From positions 19,511,967-19,575,966 of the forward strand of contig CM068373.1 of the NCBI GenBank assembly GCA_034769895.1: a stretch of 64,000 nucleotides of DNA, written 5' to 3'. The notes beneath the pieces were generated by a model. It did no database searches, was not told where the DNA came from, and was given only the letters and a program-made list of their open reading frames with translations. The position numbers were made by a program, and so were the translations under genes. Source of the DNA: Magicicada septendecula. Its lineage: Eukaryota; Arthropoda; Insecta; Hemiptera; Cicadidae. Positions within the stretch are counted from its first letter, which is position 1; each line of letters opens with the position of its first letter. Positions 1 to 10,496 of the stretch are shown one piece after another.

Positions 1-298
1 ATGGCTCCATTGTTACTGCCTAAGCAGTGTACGAGCTAGGCAGGGCATGCTGCCTTATGTGTGCCGTTTGGAATACAAAGAATCGCCACTGTGGTCATCA
101 CTACGCCTCTGCTGCTTATTCTTACTCCAGCGTGTTTTCCTAGGTACTAATTTCCACGGGCTGAGATCATCTGGGGCTCAATTATACGTTTTATGGTACA
201 CCCGACAATATAGTGTGAGATCTATGGATTGTTAGCCAGGTGGCATTCACATTCGTTTACCAACTCTCTATTATCTTATATTTACTTCCGGTAAATAT

Positions 299-1009
299 TG
301 TTACGACTGTCTCACGGTACAGTGGAAACAAAACACAAGACACCAATTAAGTCACTAATCACCAGCTTTAATTGTCACAATTAAACAGTTTGTAATCAAC
401 AAGATAGTCTCTTACAACAAATCAAATAAAAATTGTTCACACGCAACAATAATGTCAACTAATATAAAACACAATTGTATTACAATTGTGACGCACAATT
501 ACAAAACACATAACACTTCGGCACAATACTTCGAACCGCACTGTGTAAATCGGCCGACAATAACTGAACTAAACACCGCTGAAGCCTTGTATTTATACCC
601 CGCTCAAACACCAGAACATTCCATACTACTCATCAGCGCTACACTAGAGCGATAACTGAACTAAGCGCCGCTGAAGCCTTGTATTTATACCCCGCTCAAA
701 CACCAGAACATTCCATACTACTCATCAGCGCTACACTAGAGCGATAACTGAACTAAGCGCCGCTGAAGCCTTGTATTTATACCCCGCTAAAACACCAGAA
801 CATTCCATACTACGCCTCAGCGCTACATTAGAACGTAATTGATTGCGGCCTTGACACAGTGCGCGCGGCTGGCGACGTCTAGAAAAGTCTCGCTTACGCA
901 TGTTGAGATCACGTACGCACACAACATTATAACTGGATTCCACTGGAACAGCCGAGAAAGACGTAGAATGCTCTGGAATCGTATAACACTTTCTCCGCAT
1001 TACGCAACA
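299..1009 (-). mobile_element. Solo LTR with ATAT target duplication
   Basis: On the minus strand this unit starts TGTTGCGTA and ends GTCGTAACA-like (plus strand begins TGTTACGAC), so it has the TG...CA ends of an LTR. Both sides carry ATAT (295-298 and 1010-1013), a 4-bp target duplication as made by Gypsy or BEL/Pao integrases. It shares its 3' half with about ten other copies in the window, and includes a TATA box (GGTATAAATA type). No gag, pol or primer-binding site follows either end, so it is a solo LTR left by recombination. Its promoter segment is present three times (next entry). Superfamily cannot be decided without an internal region. Confidence 0.8.
561..836 (-). repeat. 92-bp tandem triplication of the LTR promoter block
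   Basis: Three near-identical 92-bp units start at 561, 653 and 745. Each contains, on the LTR sense strand, a TATA box (GGGTATAAATACAAGG) followed by TTCAGCGGCG. Related LTRs at 30394 and 53156 have the block once. The LTR therefore has three stacked core promoters, or one promoter plus two upstream copies acting as enhancers. Confidence 0.85.
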
Positions 1010-1414
1010 ATATGTACTTTTCCGAATTCAAGATGCTTATACTAACACAAGGCGTGAGAAAGAACGTCACTTTCATTGTAGATAATTTTATCTTTTAAAA
1101 AATTGCACAAGCTATTTCAATCGTTTCAATGAAAATTTACGCTCACATTTAAGCTACAGTATTACCATTTAAAATTAAAATGCTCTGCACCTGTTTTTAG
1201 ACTTTTGTGCTTCCCTTGGAATAAGTCTAAATGTTTGAGAAAATAAGCGGTAACTTTAAAATGCTTAAAAATGACCTTAAAGAATAACCTTTCAAATTAT
1301 ACATTTCATTATTATTCCCGGCTGAGATTCTAATAGTAGAGTTCTACTGAAGTTATAGTATTTCCAAGTACAAACTGTTAATGTAAAGCTTACCCAGTGA
1401 AAAATAATATAATA
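1010..1414. other. AT-rich spacer, nothing recognised
   Basis: Roughly 400 bases of AT-rich sequence between the solo LTR and the Tigger-type element. No ORF, repeat or RNA gene was recognised. Confidence 0.5.
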
Positions 1415-2271
1415 CAGTAAAGCATCGATTATACGAACATCCATTAACCGAACGTTCTATTATCCGAACTCAATAAAAAGTACAATTATTGTAGTGTACT
1501 GTAGAGTAATATTTTGGACACGTGTAGGCGTATTGGATATTTATTGAAGATAAAATATTGTATACCGGTACTATAAATTATTTCAGTACTGTACAGTAAT
1601 AAATAAACGCTGTAGCTCTAGAGACTTACAATCTATAAACAAAGAAGTGGCTAAAGGTGGATGAAGCCGATCCCGGTTTTCAGTTATTAACCGATGAAGA
1701 GATAGTTGAGTCATTAAATGAACGTAATGAAAACGAAACCGATTCAGATGAAGACGGCGACAACGGTACTAATACAAAACCACCGACGGCAGCAAAAGCT
1801 TTTGACGCACTTGAGACTGTTCTAAAGTGGGCCGAAACAGAAGACAAGATAGATTATGAATCTTAAAGGACTTCAGTCTTTAGCAGCGAGAACACGGGGT
1901 ATCGGTTTGAAGCAGACAGTGATAGAACTCAATAAAGTGTAAATCCATAGTACTGTATGTTTTTTTTTAAATTTTTAGCTAATTTTATAGTACAGCGTTT
2001 GTCATTAAACTCTAGTATTGTTTAAATTATCTTTTGGTTTTTATGAATTACACTCAGTTTTAATTCAGTGATATTTAGCCTTGTTAATAAATTACAGTAC
2101 AGTATACAGGTTGGTGTAATTATATAAAAATATGTTAGAAATTATTTTGTACTAAAAAACTTTGTTTTTGTAAAGAGAAGTAATGTTTTCAATTTACGAT
2201 ATATTATCCGAAATACTGATTATCCGACCGGACCCTCGTCCCGAGAGGTTTGGATAATCGATGCTCTACTG
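1415..2271 (+). mobile_element. Non-autonomous Tigger/pogo element, 857 bp
   Basis: The ends are imperfect terminal inverted repeats, CAGTAAAGCATCGATTAT at the left and CAGTAGAGCATCGATTAT inverted at the right, each followed by the repeated 'ATTATCCGAA' subterminal motif of the pogo/Tigger branch of Tc1/mariner. TA dinucleotides flank both ends (1413-1414 and 2272-2273), as expected for this superfamily. Only the last part of the transposase gene remains, so the element depends on another copy for movement. It sits directly against the truncated LTR at 2274. Confidence 0.85.
1657..1866 (+). pseudogene. C-terminal remnant of Tigger transposase
   Basis: The 69-residue acidic translation contains DPGFQLLTDEEIVE, then a run of Asp/Glu and the segment AFDALETVLKWAE. 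This matches the C-terminal tail of the copies at 18207-18635 (DPGYQLLSDDEII) and 21640-21921 (EHQFLSEDEIV). The CENP-B-type DNA-binding region and the DDE catalytic core are missing, so it cannot be a transposase. Position inside the element at 1415-2271 and the shared tail fix the assignment. Whether the short peptide is made is unknown. Confidence 0.75.
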
Positions 2272-2273
2272 TA

Positions 2274-2669
2274 CCGGCTTTAGTTAGTCATAAATATCAG
2301 TTCGAAACCAACAAAGTACTCTAATACAATATTTCAAGTTAAATTTGTCCACAAAAACATAATAATGTCAACTATTAGAGTTCCGTACTAATTATAACTC
2401 GGTAATTACTTTCCACTAATTCGCAACAAACAGTTGATCCGCGCTCTACAATATAGCCAGGTGTACCTAACTTCTAAGCCGGCCTTAAACCCTTATATAA
2501 AACCCGCAGAAGTTGCAGAATAATTTTCCATTCTTTTATCGGAGTGTCGGCATAATTTGCGTAGTTACAAGTGCTCGAACAGTCTAGAGACAACGTGTGT
2601 GCATGGCCTTGACCGAGACGTTTACCACTTGCTCGGATAGCCGAGAAACGTGCAGAATGACGCTCTCAA
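2274..2669 (-). mobile_element. Truncated LTR, second promoter subfamily
   Basis: Read on the minus strand this matches the LTRs at 31880 and 49677: CACGTTTCTCGGCTA, then CTTCTGCGGG followed by a TATATAAG-type TATA box, then the shared GTTGACATTATTA block and a remnant of ACTAATTAAAGC. The 3' end with GTCGTAACA is missing where the Tigger element abuts at 2272. The matching piece is not present on the other side of that element, so the LTR was truncated rather than just split. The 5' boundary near 2669 is approximate. Confidence 0.7.
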
Positions 2670-3537
2670 TTTTTTTAAACCGTTACGTAATTATCGTATC
2701 AATATTTATAAACTGCTATTTACTATAACCCATATAATATTTTTTAAATATACTACAGAACAAACACTTTAATGTTGTTAGGTGTAAAAATGATTATTCT
2801 TTTAAATCTTTACGTATAATACAACTTTATAGAAAGGCATAAGCACTTTGTTATAATGCGTTAGAGATAGTTAAAATGTAAGTGTTAAAGTGTTTTTAAA
2901 GTTTAAATTATGATAGAAGACAAAAAACATAAAGAAATTGTCTACTGTGAGCATAATAAAAATTAAATTTGTTCACCATAGAAACGACAATCTAAGGGTA
3001 AAAACTGCTACAAGAACATCATCGTTTAAGGCTTACTACTTGTCGCGTGTTCGACGCCGACGCCTCACTCGTGTCTGAAGCGCCAAACTGTCCTGCATGG
3101 GAGTTGGATCGAAGCCTATATGAATAAAAATTGAGGTAAGTAATGTACTCCAAGGCCCACGCAACTTTTAAAGCTTCCATGTGATATATCATCATATTGC
3201 ATACACGATAGGTCGTATTTTTACACAAGCTACGTGGGGCGTATGTAACATGAATAGTTTCTTTAAAGTAATGCGATCGAAATAAGAAAATACAGAAAGT
3301 TTTTATTTAAACATTTTCTTTCTGTTGCCTAAATCCTTATTTATAAAAAAACTATTAATAATGCTTTTTTAAAGATTAAAAAAAAAAATTCTTCCTGTGT
3401 ATTGGCATCTACGCATTTAGCTGGGAATATATAGTTCAACATTAGCAATAATTTAATTAATTAACTAGCTGTATACTTACAATGATGTTCTTCTTCTTCT
3501 GATAGTTCCTATACGTTTCGGATGTTGGATATCATAC
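2670..3537. other. AT-rich spacer with one unidentified 69-codon ORF
   Basis: Mostly AT-rich sequence without a recognised element. A 69-codon minus-strand ORF at 3019-3228 has no motif, signal peptide or relative that I recognise, and is not clearly better than chance. Confidence 0.4.
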
Positions 3538-3606
3538 TGTCACGACGGTCTACTGATCGTCGCATGGTACAGTGGAAAACAAAATACAAGACACCAGTTA
3601 CGTCAA
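3538..3606 (-). mobile_element. LTR 3'-end fragment
   Basis: Begins TGTCACGACGG and continues through CAGTGGAAAACAAAATACAA, the inverted 3' terminus of the LTR family. After about 70 bases it runs into an (AT)n tract and similarity stops. Confidence 0.7.
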
Positions 3607-4590
3607 TATATATATATATATAAAATACGAATATATACACCACAATCACACACAATAATACCAATTTAATGCACCAGAGACCAACAGGGAACCACAATAA
3701 CAAACACCCAACACACAAATACCTCACAAGGCTCAAAATCAGGAAGGCTGAAGATGGGAACACAAGGCTTCCCGAAACATGTTCCAAATAAGGAGAAAAC
3801 ATCTTAAGGTAAAGTCATTATAAAATATATATTATATATCCCTCTGAAAACGTTTTCCTTCAATTCATAAAACCTTTTCGCATAATTTTCGAGAAACTTG
3901 AATTGCTTTTTCTACAGCTCTTTTCCTAGACAGGCAAATGCTATTAAATTCTATTACACCTGCATCGCTTTTTTTCATTGTGTATTACTGACAACCTATT
4001 TCTCGACGCCGATGTGTACTTGCGCTGTGAAATGATGTGTGGTGTTAAAAACAAACACGGTTAACAGTGAATGCAAATACACGGTAAACCAGTGGTAACT
4101 GCAAATAGTTGCACGTCAGGACTGGGTCAATAACCTACAGTCTTGACCAAACAAACAGCTTGTATCAATTTAACAGCTTATAGTAAATTAAACCATTTTG
4201 TTACGGCTGTTAAAAACGTGATGTGCAGTTTCATCTGCCTATCTTTCTACTCCCCCTTCTGAATATTATTTACCTCTACTCAATAATTTCATTTCTAATT
4301 AAAGAACGGTCAGTACATCTCAGTTCATTGTTATCCATTCCTCTAAAAACATTTTCTTACATATTTTACAAAGGAAAACAGAAATACTTAGTAGAATGTA
4401 ACACGTGATAATTAGCACAGAGAAGGGAAATCATAAAAACGCATTGTTTGTTAGTTTTTTACGGCGATTCAAAGTCCGTTTAGTGTAAAGTGGTAACTGT
4501 GCATTGTGCGCAGACTCTATATGTACATGGTGACTTGTATTATTTATTGAAATAATGTTAATGAGATGGTATTATTACGCCATTACTACA
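3607..4590. other. AT-rich spacer, nothing recognised
   Basis: No recognised element. Short (AT)n at 3607-3622. Translations in this stretch are low-complexity and hydrophobic, as expected of AT-rich DNA. Confidence 0.45.
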
Positions 4591-5202
4591 TGTGACAGAA
4601 CGTTCTACATGTTTCTCGGCTATCCCAGCTGTAATGTTTGTGTGCATACGCATGCTACTTTGAGAAGAAAGACAATTACGTGACACTTAACATGCGCCAA
4701 CCATCGACGCAGTTCCAGACTCCACAGGTCAAGAATTGTGTTCAAGGCCGCAATCAATAGTGTTTTCGAGTAGTGTTGACGCGTATTATGGATTATTCTG
4801 GAACACCTGTGCTATCTATTTAAACAACGACAGCTGCCGCTTAGCAGTCAGTTTGAGTGGCGACTTATTCAAGTGGGTTTCGAAGTATTGTGGCAAAATG
4901 TTATTACAAGCAGAATGTTATTATTGCACACCACTACAACATTGCAACAGTGATCATTCTGCTTGTGATTTCAACCACTAACACAACTTTCTTCATTAAA
5001 CAAAATGTTATTGTTTATAATTTTTCGGGACTTTATTAGTTGACATTATTATTATGTGTGGACAAATTTTGCTCGGAGTATTGTACAAGTTGATTATAAA
5101 CTGTATTTGCGATTAATTAAAGCTGGTGATTAGTGGTTTTATTGGTGTCTTTATTTTGTTTTCCACTGTATCATACGACGATCAGCGAGACCGTTCGTAA
5201 CA
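4591..5202 (+). mobile_element. LTR interrupted by a small retroposon
   Basis: Starts TGTGACAGAACG and ends CCGTTCGTAACA. It shares GTTCTACATGTTTCTCGGCT, GTTCAAGGCCGCAATCAAT and the 3' block (GACATTATTATTATGTGTGG, TTAATTAAAGCTGGTGATTA) with the other LTRs. It is interrupted at 4906-5000 by a palindromic retroposon. The sequence where the TATA box lies in relatives reads TCTATTTAAACA, possibly decayed. No matching 4-bp duplication was seen. Confidence 0.75.
4906..5000 (+). mobile_element. Deleted palindromic retroposon inside the LTR
   Basis: A 12-bp duplication CAAAATGTTATT brackets the insert (4894-4905 and 5001-5012). The 95-bp insert has a body with perfect 12-bp inverted ends (ACAAGCAGAATG and CATTCTGCTTGT, 4906-4966) and a 34-nt tail ending TTCATTAAA. 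Body ends and tail match the larger copies at 19986-20207 and 37306-37517, but the centre with the hammerhead-like core has been deleted. The variable-length duplication argues for target-primed retroposition rather than a cut-and-paste transposase. Confidence 0.75.
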
Positions 5203-7492
5203 GTATTTATTGTGTGTTACACATTTGGTGTGTTACACAATCGTAAAACTTTAACCGGTGTATATTGTTTCCGTTCATAGCTTAATCTTGATGTAAACAA
5301 ACAGTCGTTGCATATTTGAAACGCTATTTGCTCCTTGAATTAGAGGGGTGTCACTCTGGCAGAAGGAGTACGGACAGGGTACATATAATACTGATCTGAT
5401 ACTGATACTGATATAAACACATGTAAAATGTAATAATTTGTCCTGACCAAAGTAAAATTTGACACGACCGACAGTGAAACATTTTATAACATCAGTTAAT
5501 GGCGTTTTTATTAAATATTGCAAGAAACAAAAATGTAAAGTTTATTTAAAGCGAAAATAGAAGCTGTGATATTTACCAATGTGCTGAATACTATCAATTG
5601 CTGTTAGAGAGTAATTCAGTGGCTTGCATATTTGTGTATGAACTTGTATCATCACTTGAGTCAGCGTTATTATTGATGAGATTGTTCATTGTCCACCAAC
5701 GTTGTAGGTAATGTGGACAGTTCACAAAGCTTATCATCTTTGTTGATTATATGCTGAATACAATGATTACACTTGTCCCCCGTAGTTTCTTTTACCGCCT
5801 TCTCAATAAATTATGTTATATCAAGCAGCCTTATAAGGAGGAAGTTATAAGGAGGAAGTCTTAAAACGACGTTCCCCGATTTAAGTGGCAAGATAACTCT
5901 CACATGACTATACAGACATTATGGACATGCGCGTAGTACATAACTGTCAACAGTGTCAATGCCCCTTATAACCTCTTCTCTTGAGTTATAACTTAGGGAA
6001 CCAGTGGATGTGCCAATTATACAGGCTGCCTTCGTTGTGAAGCACTGAAAATAATCACAACAAATAAAACAATTTATATAGCAGGATATTAGGAAGGGAA
6101 GACTGTTGATTTATGCACTCAGTTTACTCGGTACTCAGATGACATCTCTTTATTACATTTGGTGATTAAGTTCTCTATTGAAAGTTCTCAAACAATATAG
6201 TTTACTATATGATTAAATATATAAATTACTACTTTACAAAGGGGCCTCAAAATATGATGTACATCCTTTTTAATTAATTCCACGGATCCGGGATTAAATA
6301 TATTAAATGAATAATGGTCACCTTGCCATGTACAATATTGAAACTCTAACCATTTGAAGAATGGTTTTTTATTAATCTTCTAAAACAACAAAACTTTTAG
6401 TTTAAACTTTACCTTTTTGCTATAACTAGTGTTATTAGCTTTTTAGACTACATGTTACCTATAATGTCAGTTTTCTAAAGTCTTTAATGTTATTACATTT
6501 AAACATAAGTTTTAAAGTCTTCAATATGATAATTTAAATTGTCTTTTGGGGGTTATAATTTTGTAACTCTTAACCATGGAAGACAAGCCTCCATGTCACC
6601 TGTGTGTTTCCTGAAGTTGCTGCAGAATTAGTTCTTCGGTCCTCCTGATGTTTCTTGAAGTTCAGTCGTTACCTTATCATACTGTGACGGTGAAGTTCTA
6701 GAAGTATGTCCAATCTTTCCTGGTGTGGTACATTCATCTCAGGCGACTGTAGTTATTCTTCGTAATTCTTGTAGTTAGAATACATAGATAGAAAGTTTGT
6801 TTCACTGTTATATACTTCACATGATTATAGATTAGTTGACTATCACCTTCTTGGTTGTAATACTGTATAAATTACATAGTCCGTTATTTTATAATATAGA
6901 GATATGTCATCACCACACAAATTTACTTATTTAAATAGTCATTGAATCAAGATTTTTGCATTTTTATATACACGTAGCGAAACAACGCTTTACGCTGCTT
7001 ACGGCGTGAGCGCTCCATTCCAAGTGGCAGAAATAGTTAAGGGGGAGAGTAGTAATCTCAAGACAATTACTAGGCAACATAAAAGTAGTTCCGTGTTTCT
7101 AATTTTAATTAAAGGACTAGGGTTTGATTAAATAATTAAATAGAGATATTCTTAGTTACAGAAGTTATCAAAGTACGTAACAATGGTCTTATTTAATTAT
7201 TAAAATAATAACAAATTTACAATAATACATAGTTTATTTAGGGGTCAGAAAACAAGTTAATTCAGGTCAGCGCCTGTTTATGCAGGATAAATTAATAAGC
7301 TTTACCCTTTCTGTACAATTCCATTCCCTTTTAATTTTATTATTAGACATATTAAATATTAATATTATTAAATGATTGCCATAAGATTTAGTTTACAATG
7401 TGAGATTTTATTAAGAATTTAACATTTCTCCGCTTATATATTATCAACTTAAATAATTAACATTTTTTTTTTATTAATGAAATCGTCACACC
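5203..7492. other. 2.3 kb AT-rich, no recognised element
   Basis: No transposon end, coding similarity or RNA gene was recognised. A short direct repeat (TTATAAGGAGGAAG twice, about 5831-5858) is visible. This is the longest stretch in the left half without a diagnosable mobile element and may be old decayed repeat sequence. Confidence 0.45.
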
Positions 7493-7691
7493 CTGACCAA
7501 TAGCGCTTCAGATTTGCCACGTGGGTTTGTTTACATCAGGATTGAACTAAGAACGGAAAGAGTATATAAGACTCATTACTGTTGTCTTTGTTTACTTAAA
7601 CTCTAATTACAGTTCTGAATAAAGATTTCTCTATGTTCAGTTACTGGAATTCCACTGTTTTGATATGACGACGATCCTTACCGTCGTAACA
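7493..7691 (+). mobile_element. LTR-like 3' portion
   Basis: Contains a TATA box (GAGTATATAAGACTCA), a downstream AATAAA and the family terminus GACGACGAT...ACCGTCGTAACA followed by ATAT. The upstream half does not match the other LTRs, so this is either a third subfamily or a partial copy. The start is approximate. Confidence 0.55.
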
Positions 7692-7928
7692 ATATTTTAT
7701 TACAAAATGAATTGTTTTGTAACAATATTTACAAAATTTGTTAAAATATGTTTATTACAAGTTACAATGTTTTATTTCTCTGAAGTGTTAATATTACTTT
7801 AATGGCGGGTTCGATTAAGTAGTATAATTTCTAGTGTAACTTCTCTCTAAGTGACATCACTTATTTAGTTTGATAAACCATGAGAAGGGGGGTACAGGGC
7901 TCTAAACAGAGTGTTGCGGGTTTTGGCA

Positions 7929-8285
7929 ACCCGGTAAGTAGGCAATGTTTCCCGGTAAGTAGGCGATGTTACCCGGTAAGTGGGCAATGTTACCCGGTAA
8001 GTAGGCAATTTTACCCGGTAAGTAGGCAATGTTACCCGGTAAGTGGGCAATGTTACCCGGTAAATAGGCAATGTTACCCGGTAAGTAGGCAATGTTACCC
8101 GGTAAGTGGGCAATGTTACCCGGTAAGTGGGCAATGTTACCCGGTAAGTGGGCAATGTTACCCGGTAAGTGGGCAATGTTACCCGGTAAGTAGGCAATGT
8201 TACCCGGTAAGTAGGCAATGTTACCCGGTAAGTGGGCAATGTTACCCGGTAAGTAGGCAGTGTTACCCGGTAAGTAGGCAATGTT
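7929..8285. repeat. 21-bp minisatellite, about 17 copies
   Basis: The unit ACCCGGTAAGTAGGCAATGTT (one base split here as ACCCGGTAAG + TAGGCAATGTT) repeats about 17 times with A/G variation (TAGGC versus TGGGC). Because 21 is a multiple of three, a frame free of stops stays free through the array. It is open on both strands as heptapeptide repeats, PVSRQCY on plus and PTYRVTL on minus. This is better explained as a minisatellite than as a protein. Confidence 0.9.
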
Positions 8286-8288
8286 TAT

Positions 8289-8571
8289 AATAAATTCAAA
8301 ATTACGTCTAAAATCTGGGCTGATAGGCCGTGGTCGGTAGCTATTAAACGTCTTTACGTCGGCAACGTTTCGATTGCCCGTCGGGAATCTTCTTCAGGTT
8401 GCTAAGAAGCGACAGAGTAAAAACACAATTGCTGCAGATGCACGCCGAACACTACCCGATATCTGCATCAGGTAAAAGCGGGGAATCGAAACGTTGCCGA
8501 CGGTAATGGCGTTTATTAGCTACCGACCACGGCCTATCGGCCCGGTTTTTAGTCGTAATTTTGAATTTATT
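8289..8571. mobile_element. Palindromic element with hammerhead-like motif
   Basis: Arms of roughly 100 bases are inverted copies (AATAAATTCAAAATTACG at the left, its complement ending at 8571 on the right) and share GGCCGTGGTCGGTAGCTA and GGCAACGTTTCGATT. On the minus strand of the left arm, CTGAAGA (8391-8397), a stem-loop and GAAAC (GAAA at 8368-8371) follow in order. It abuts the 21-bp minisatellite and no target duplication was found. Confidence 0.6.
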
Positions 8572-9228
8572 GGCACCGGCCGTGCGAGCTCCAGACAAAA
8601 GTTAATGCTTATACTACATTTAATAGTACTACGAATTGCACGCGAATAGGCAACATTTATGCCTCAGAAGCGACTAGTAATTAAGTTTATTACATCGGAT
8701 TACAATGCCAGCAAATATTGTTAAAAACATTTTATTTGTTTTTGAAAATCTCTTCATCAGTGTAATTCTTTTGTATTATTTGTACTGTAAACAATTTTTC
8801 GTTCCTTTATGTGGGTCGTGCAGCTAGCTCGTGCTTGAATAATTCTGTTTTATTAGCTGAACGCATCCAGACAATACGACATGAACAAAAAACATTTAAC
8901 CGTATCTTGTTCACTCGTGAATACGTACTGATATTTTACACACTACACTAAGCACATTTAATTTCAATCTTCGGAATTGTTGTAGGATTGTGTGTTCATT
9001 TCAATAACTGGAAAAATTCTTATGGTGCAATTAGAAAGAGTTTAATAAAATATAAGCGAATGTTATTTGTTGCATATTTTGATTTTTTTTAAATTTAACT
9101 TCATTGCAACTAGTTACAAACTATCTAGCAGTTTCATTCTAATACATAAGTTAAGTGTGTATAGGATAAGCTCCTACTGGAACATTCCTTAGTACAGTTA
9201 CACTTTGTTCATGTGTAGAGAATTAGTA
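8572..9228. other. AT-rich spacer, nothing recognised
   Basis: About 650 bases without recognised coding similarity, transposon end or tandem repeat. Confidence 0.4.
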
Positions 9229-9238
9229 TACATATTTA

Positions 9239-9466
9239 CCAGTTTTGTTAGTTTTATTAGCAGCCATCTTAACACCAACTTTGCCACTACTTATTGCCAC
9301 ACTGCTAAATACTTCGTTCTTGACGAGACCTTTCGGTGTCTCCACCATCTTCAGATCTTAAACGACTGAAGATGGTTTAAGACCTGAAGGTGGTGGAGAC
9401 ACCAAAATGCCTCGTCAAGAACGAAGTATTTAGCAGTGTGCAATAAGTAGTGACAAAGTTGGTGTG
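9239..9466 (-). mobile_element. Palindromic retroposon, 10-bp target duplication
   Basis: TACATATTTA flanks the insert on both sides (9229-9238 and 9467-9476). The body (9272-9466) is a near-perfect palindrome with arms of about 90 bases, starting ACACCAACTTTG. A non-palindromic tail of about 33 nt lies at the left (CCAGTTTTGTTAG...), so the element is minus-oriented. The minus strand reads CTGAAGA, U, a GGTG-GAGA-CACC hairpin and GAAA (9331-9354), the cleanest hammerhead-like core in the window. It inserted next to, or into the end of, the Jockey remnant. Confidence 0.8.
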
Positions 9467-9474
9467 TACATATT

Positions 9475-10496
9475 TAGTTTACTAGTTCTAATAGTTTCTG
9501 ACTCTGTAATCGCCGAACGAGTCCAGCATTATCAAAAAGTTGTAGCACTACAATGTTTACGTGTTCATGAAGTTTTTTTTCATATTTATCCGCAATCCGT
9601 TAAATCTCGTCAGCAACAGTAGGCATTTTCAGGTACCTATGGATATTATCATTTCTTACTTACCATGGTGCATCAACAATACTGCAAAGAGCCTTATTTT
9701 GAAAAGTCTGAATTATTTTAGTATTAAAATTCTGACTACACCTGTACACCATACACCCAAACTGGTTTCAATACTTGTTTGTCTAACAACAGCTTCTTAT
9801 GCAGCGACAGCTCAGAATGACTTCCAAGCAAACACCACATTTTCTTCAATTTTAATCCAAGCACTTCTTGTTTCTTCTTAACATGCTGTTTTTACCTAAA
9901 TTTGGCATGCAGAGTTATGCCCAAATACTACACAGTGCTTGCGTGTGGAATTCTTTGCTGATAGATTACGAGTGGTAAATCTATTTTCTGGTTGGTGAAA
10001 TTGATATGAGTCGACTTGGTTTCGTTCAGCTTGATGCGCCATTGTTTTGTCCATCTAGTGACGTACTCAGCTGCTGATTGTAGAGCGTCTGTTGCTGCTT
10101 CTATACTAACACCAGTAGCTAGTAAAGCAGTGTCATCAGCGAATTTAGGTGTTGTCACCCCATCATAGTTTAGGAATATACCATGTATACAACGAATACC
10201 GAATAGGTCCAAGGATACACCCTTGTAGTACACCGGCTGAAATATCTTTTAAATCAGAATAATCATCACCACACTTAACTCTGAACTGATGTTTTGAGAT
10301 ATACGATTTAAATAGCTGGCTCAACTGTTTAGACAGGTTTACTTTCATCTTGTATACCAGTACCTCATGCCATACTTTATCAAATGCTTGAGCCACATCC
10401 AAGAATACAGCGGAGCATATTTTCTTCACATCTAGTGATCGCTCAATTAAATCTGTGATCCGATGGACTTGTTCAATAGTTGAGTGTTTATTGCAA
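9475..10496 (-). pseudogene. Jockey-clade LINE ORF2 RT remnant
   Basis: Read on the minus strand in shifting frames, this is a Jockey-type reverse transcriptase from the palm to near the C-terminus. In order it gives HSTIEQVHRITDLIER, CSAVFLDVAQAFDKVWHE, FRVKCGDDYSDLKDISAG, the catalytic FADDTALLA, WTKQWRIKLNETKSTHINFT, KYLGI, LKPVWVYG, and finally DNAGLVRRLQ. At least two frameshifts and several stops break it (one near 10200, one near 9930, more below 9800). The endonuclease domain and ORF1 are absent, which is the usual 5' truncation of LINE copies. It could not make an active enzyme. The palindromic retroposon at 9239-9466 marks its downstream end. Confidence 0.9.

Noticed and set aside
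3019..3228. 69-codon ORF as a host exon
   Set aside because: No recognisable similarity, splice context or codon pattern supports it.
7929..8285. CRISPR array
   Set aside because: There are no unique spacers between repeats, and the DNA is eukaryotic.
7865..8290. Two heptapeptide-repeat proteins on opposite strands
   Set aside because: A 21-bp tandem unit keeps every stop-free frame open. Both strands being open argues for a minisatellite.
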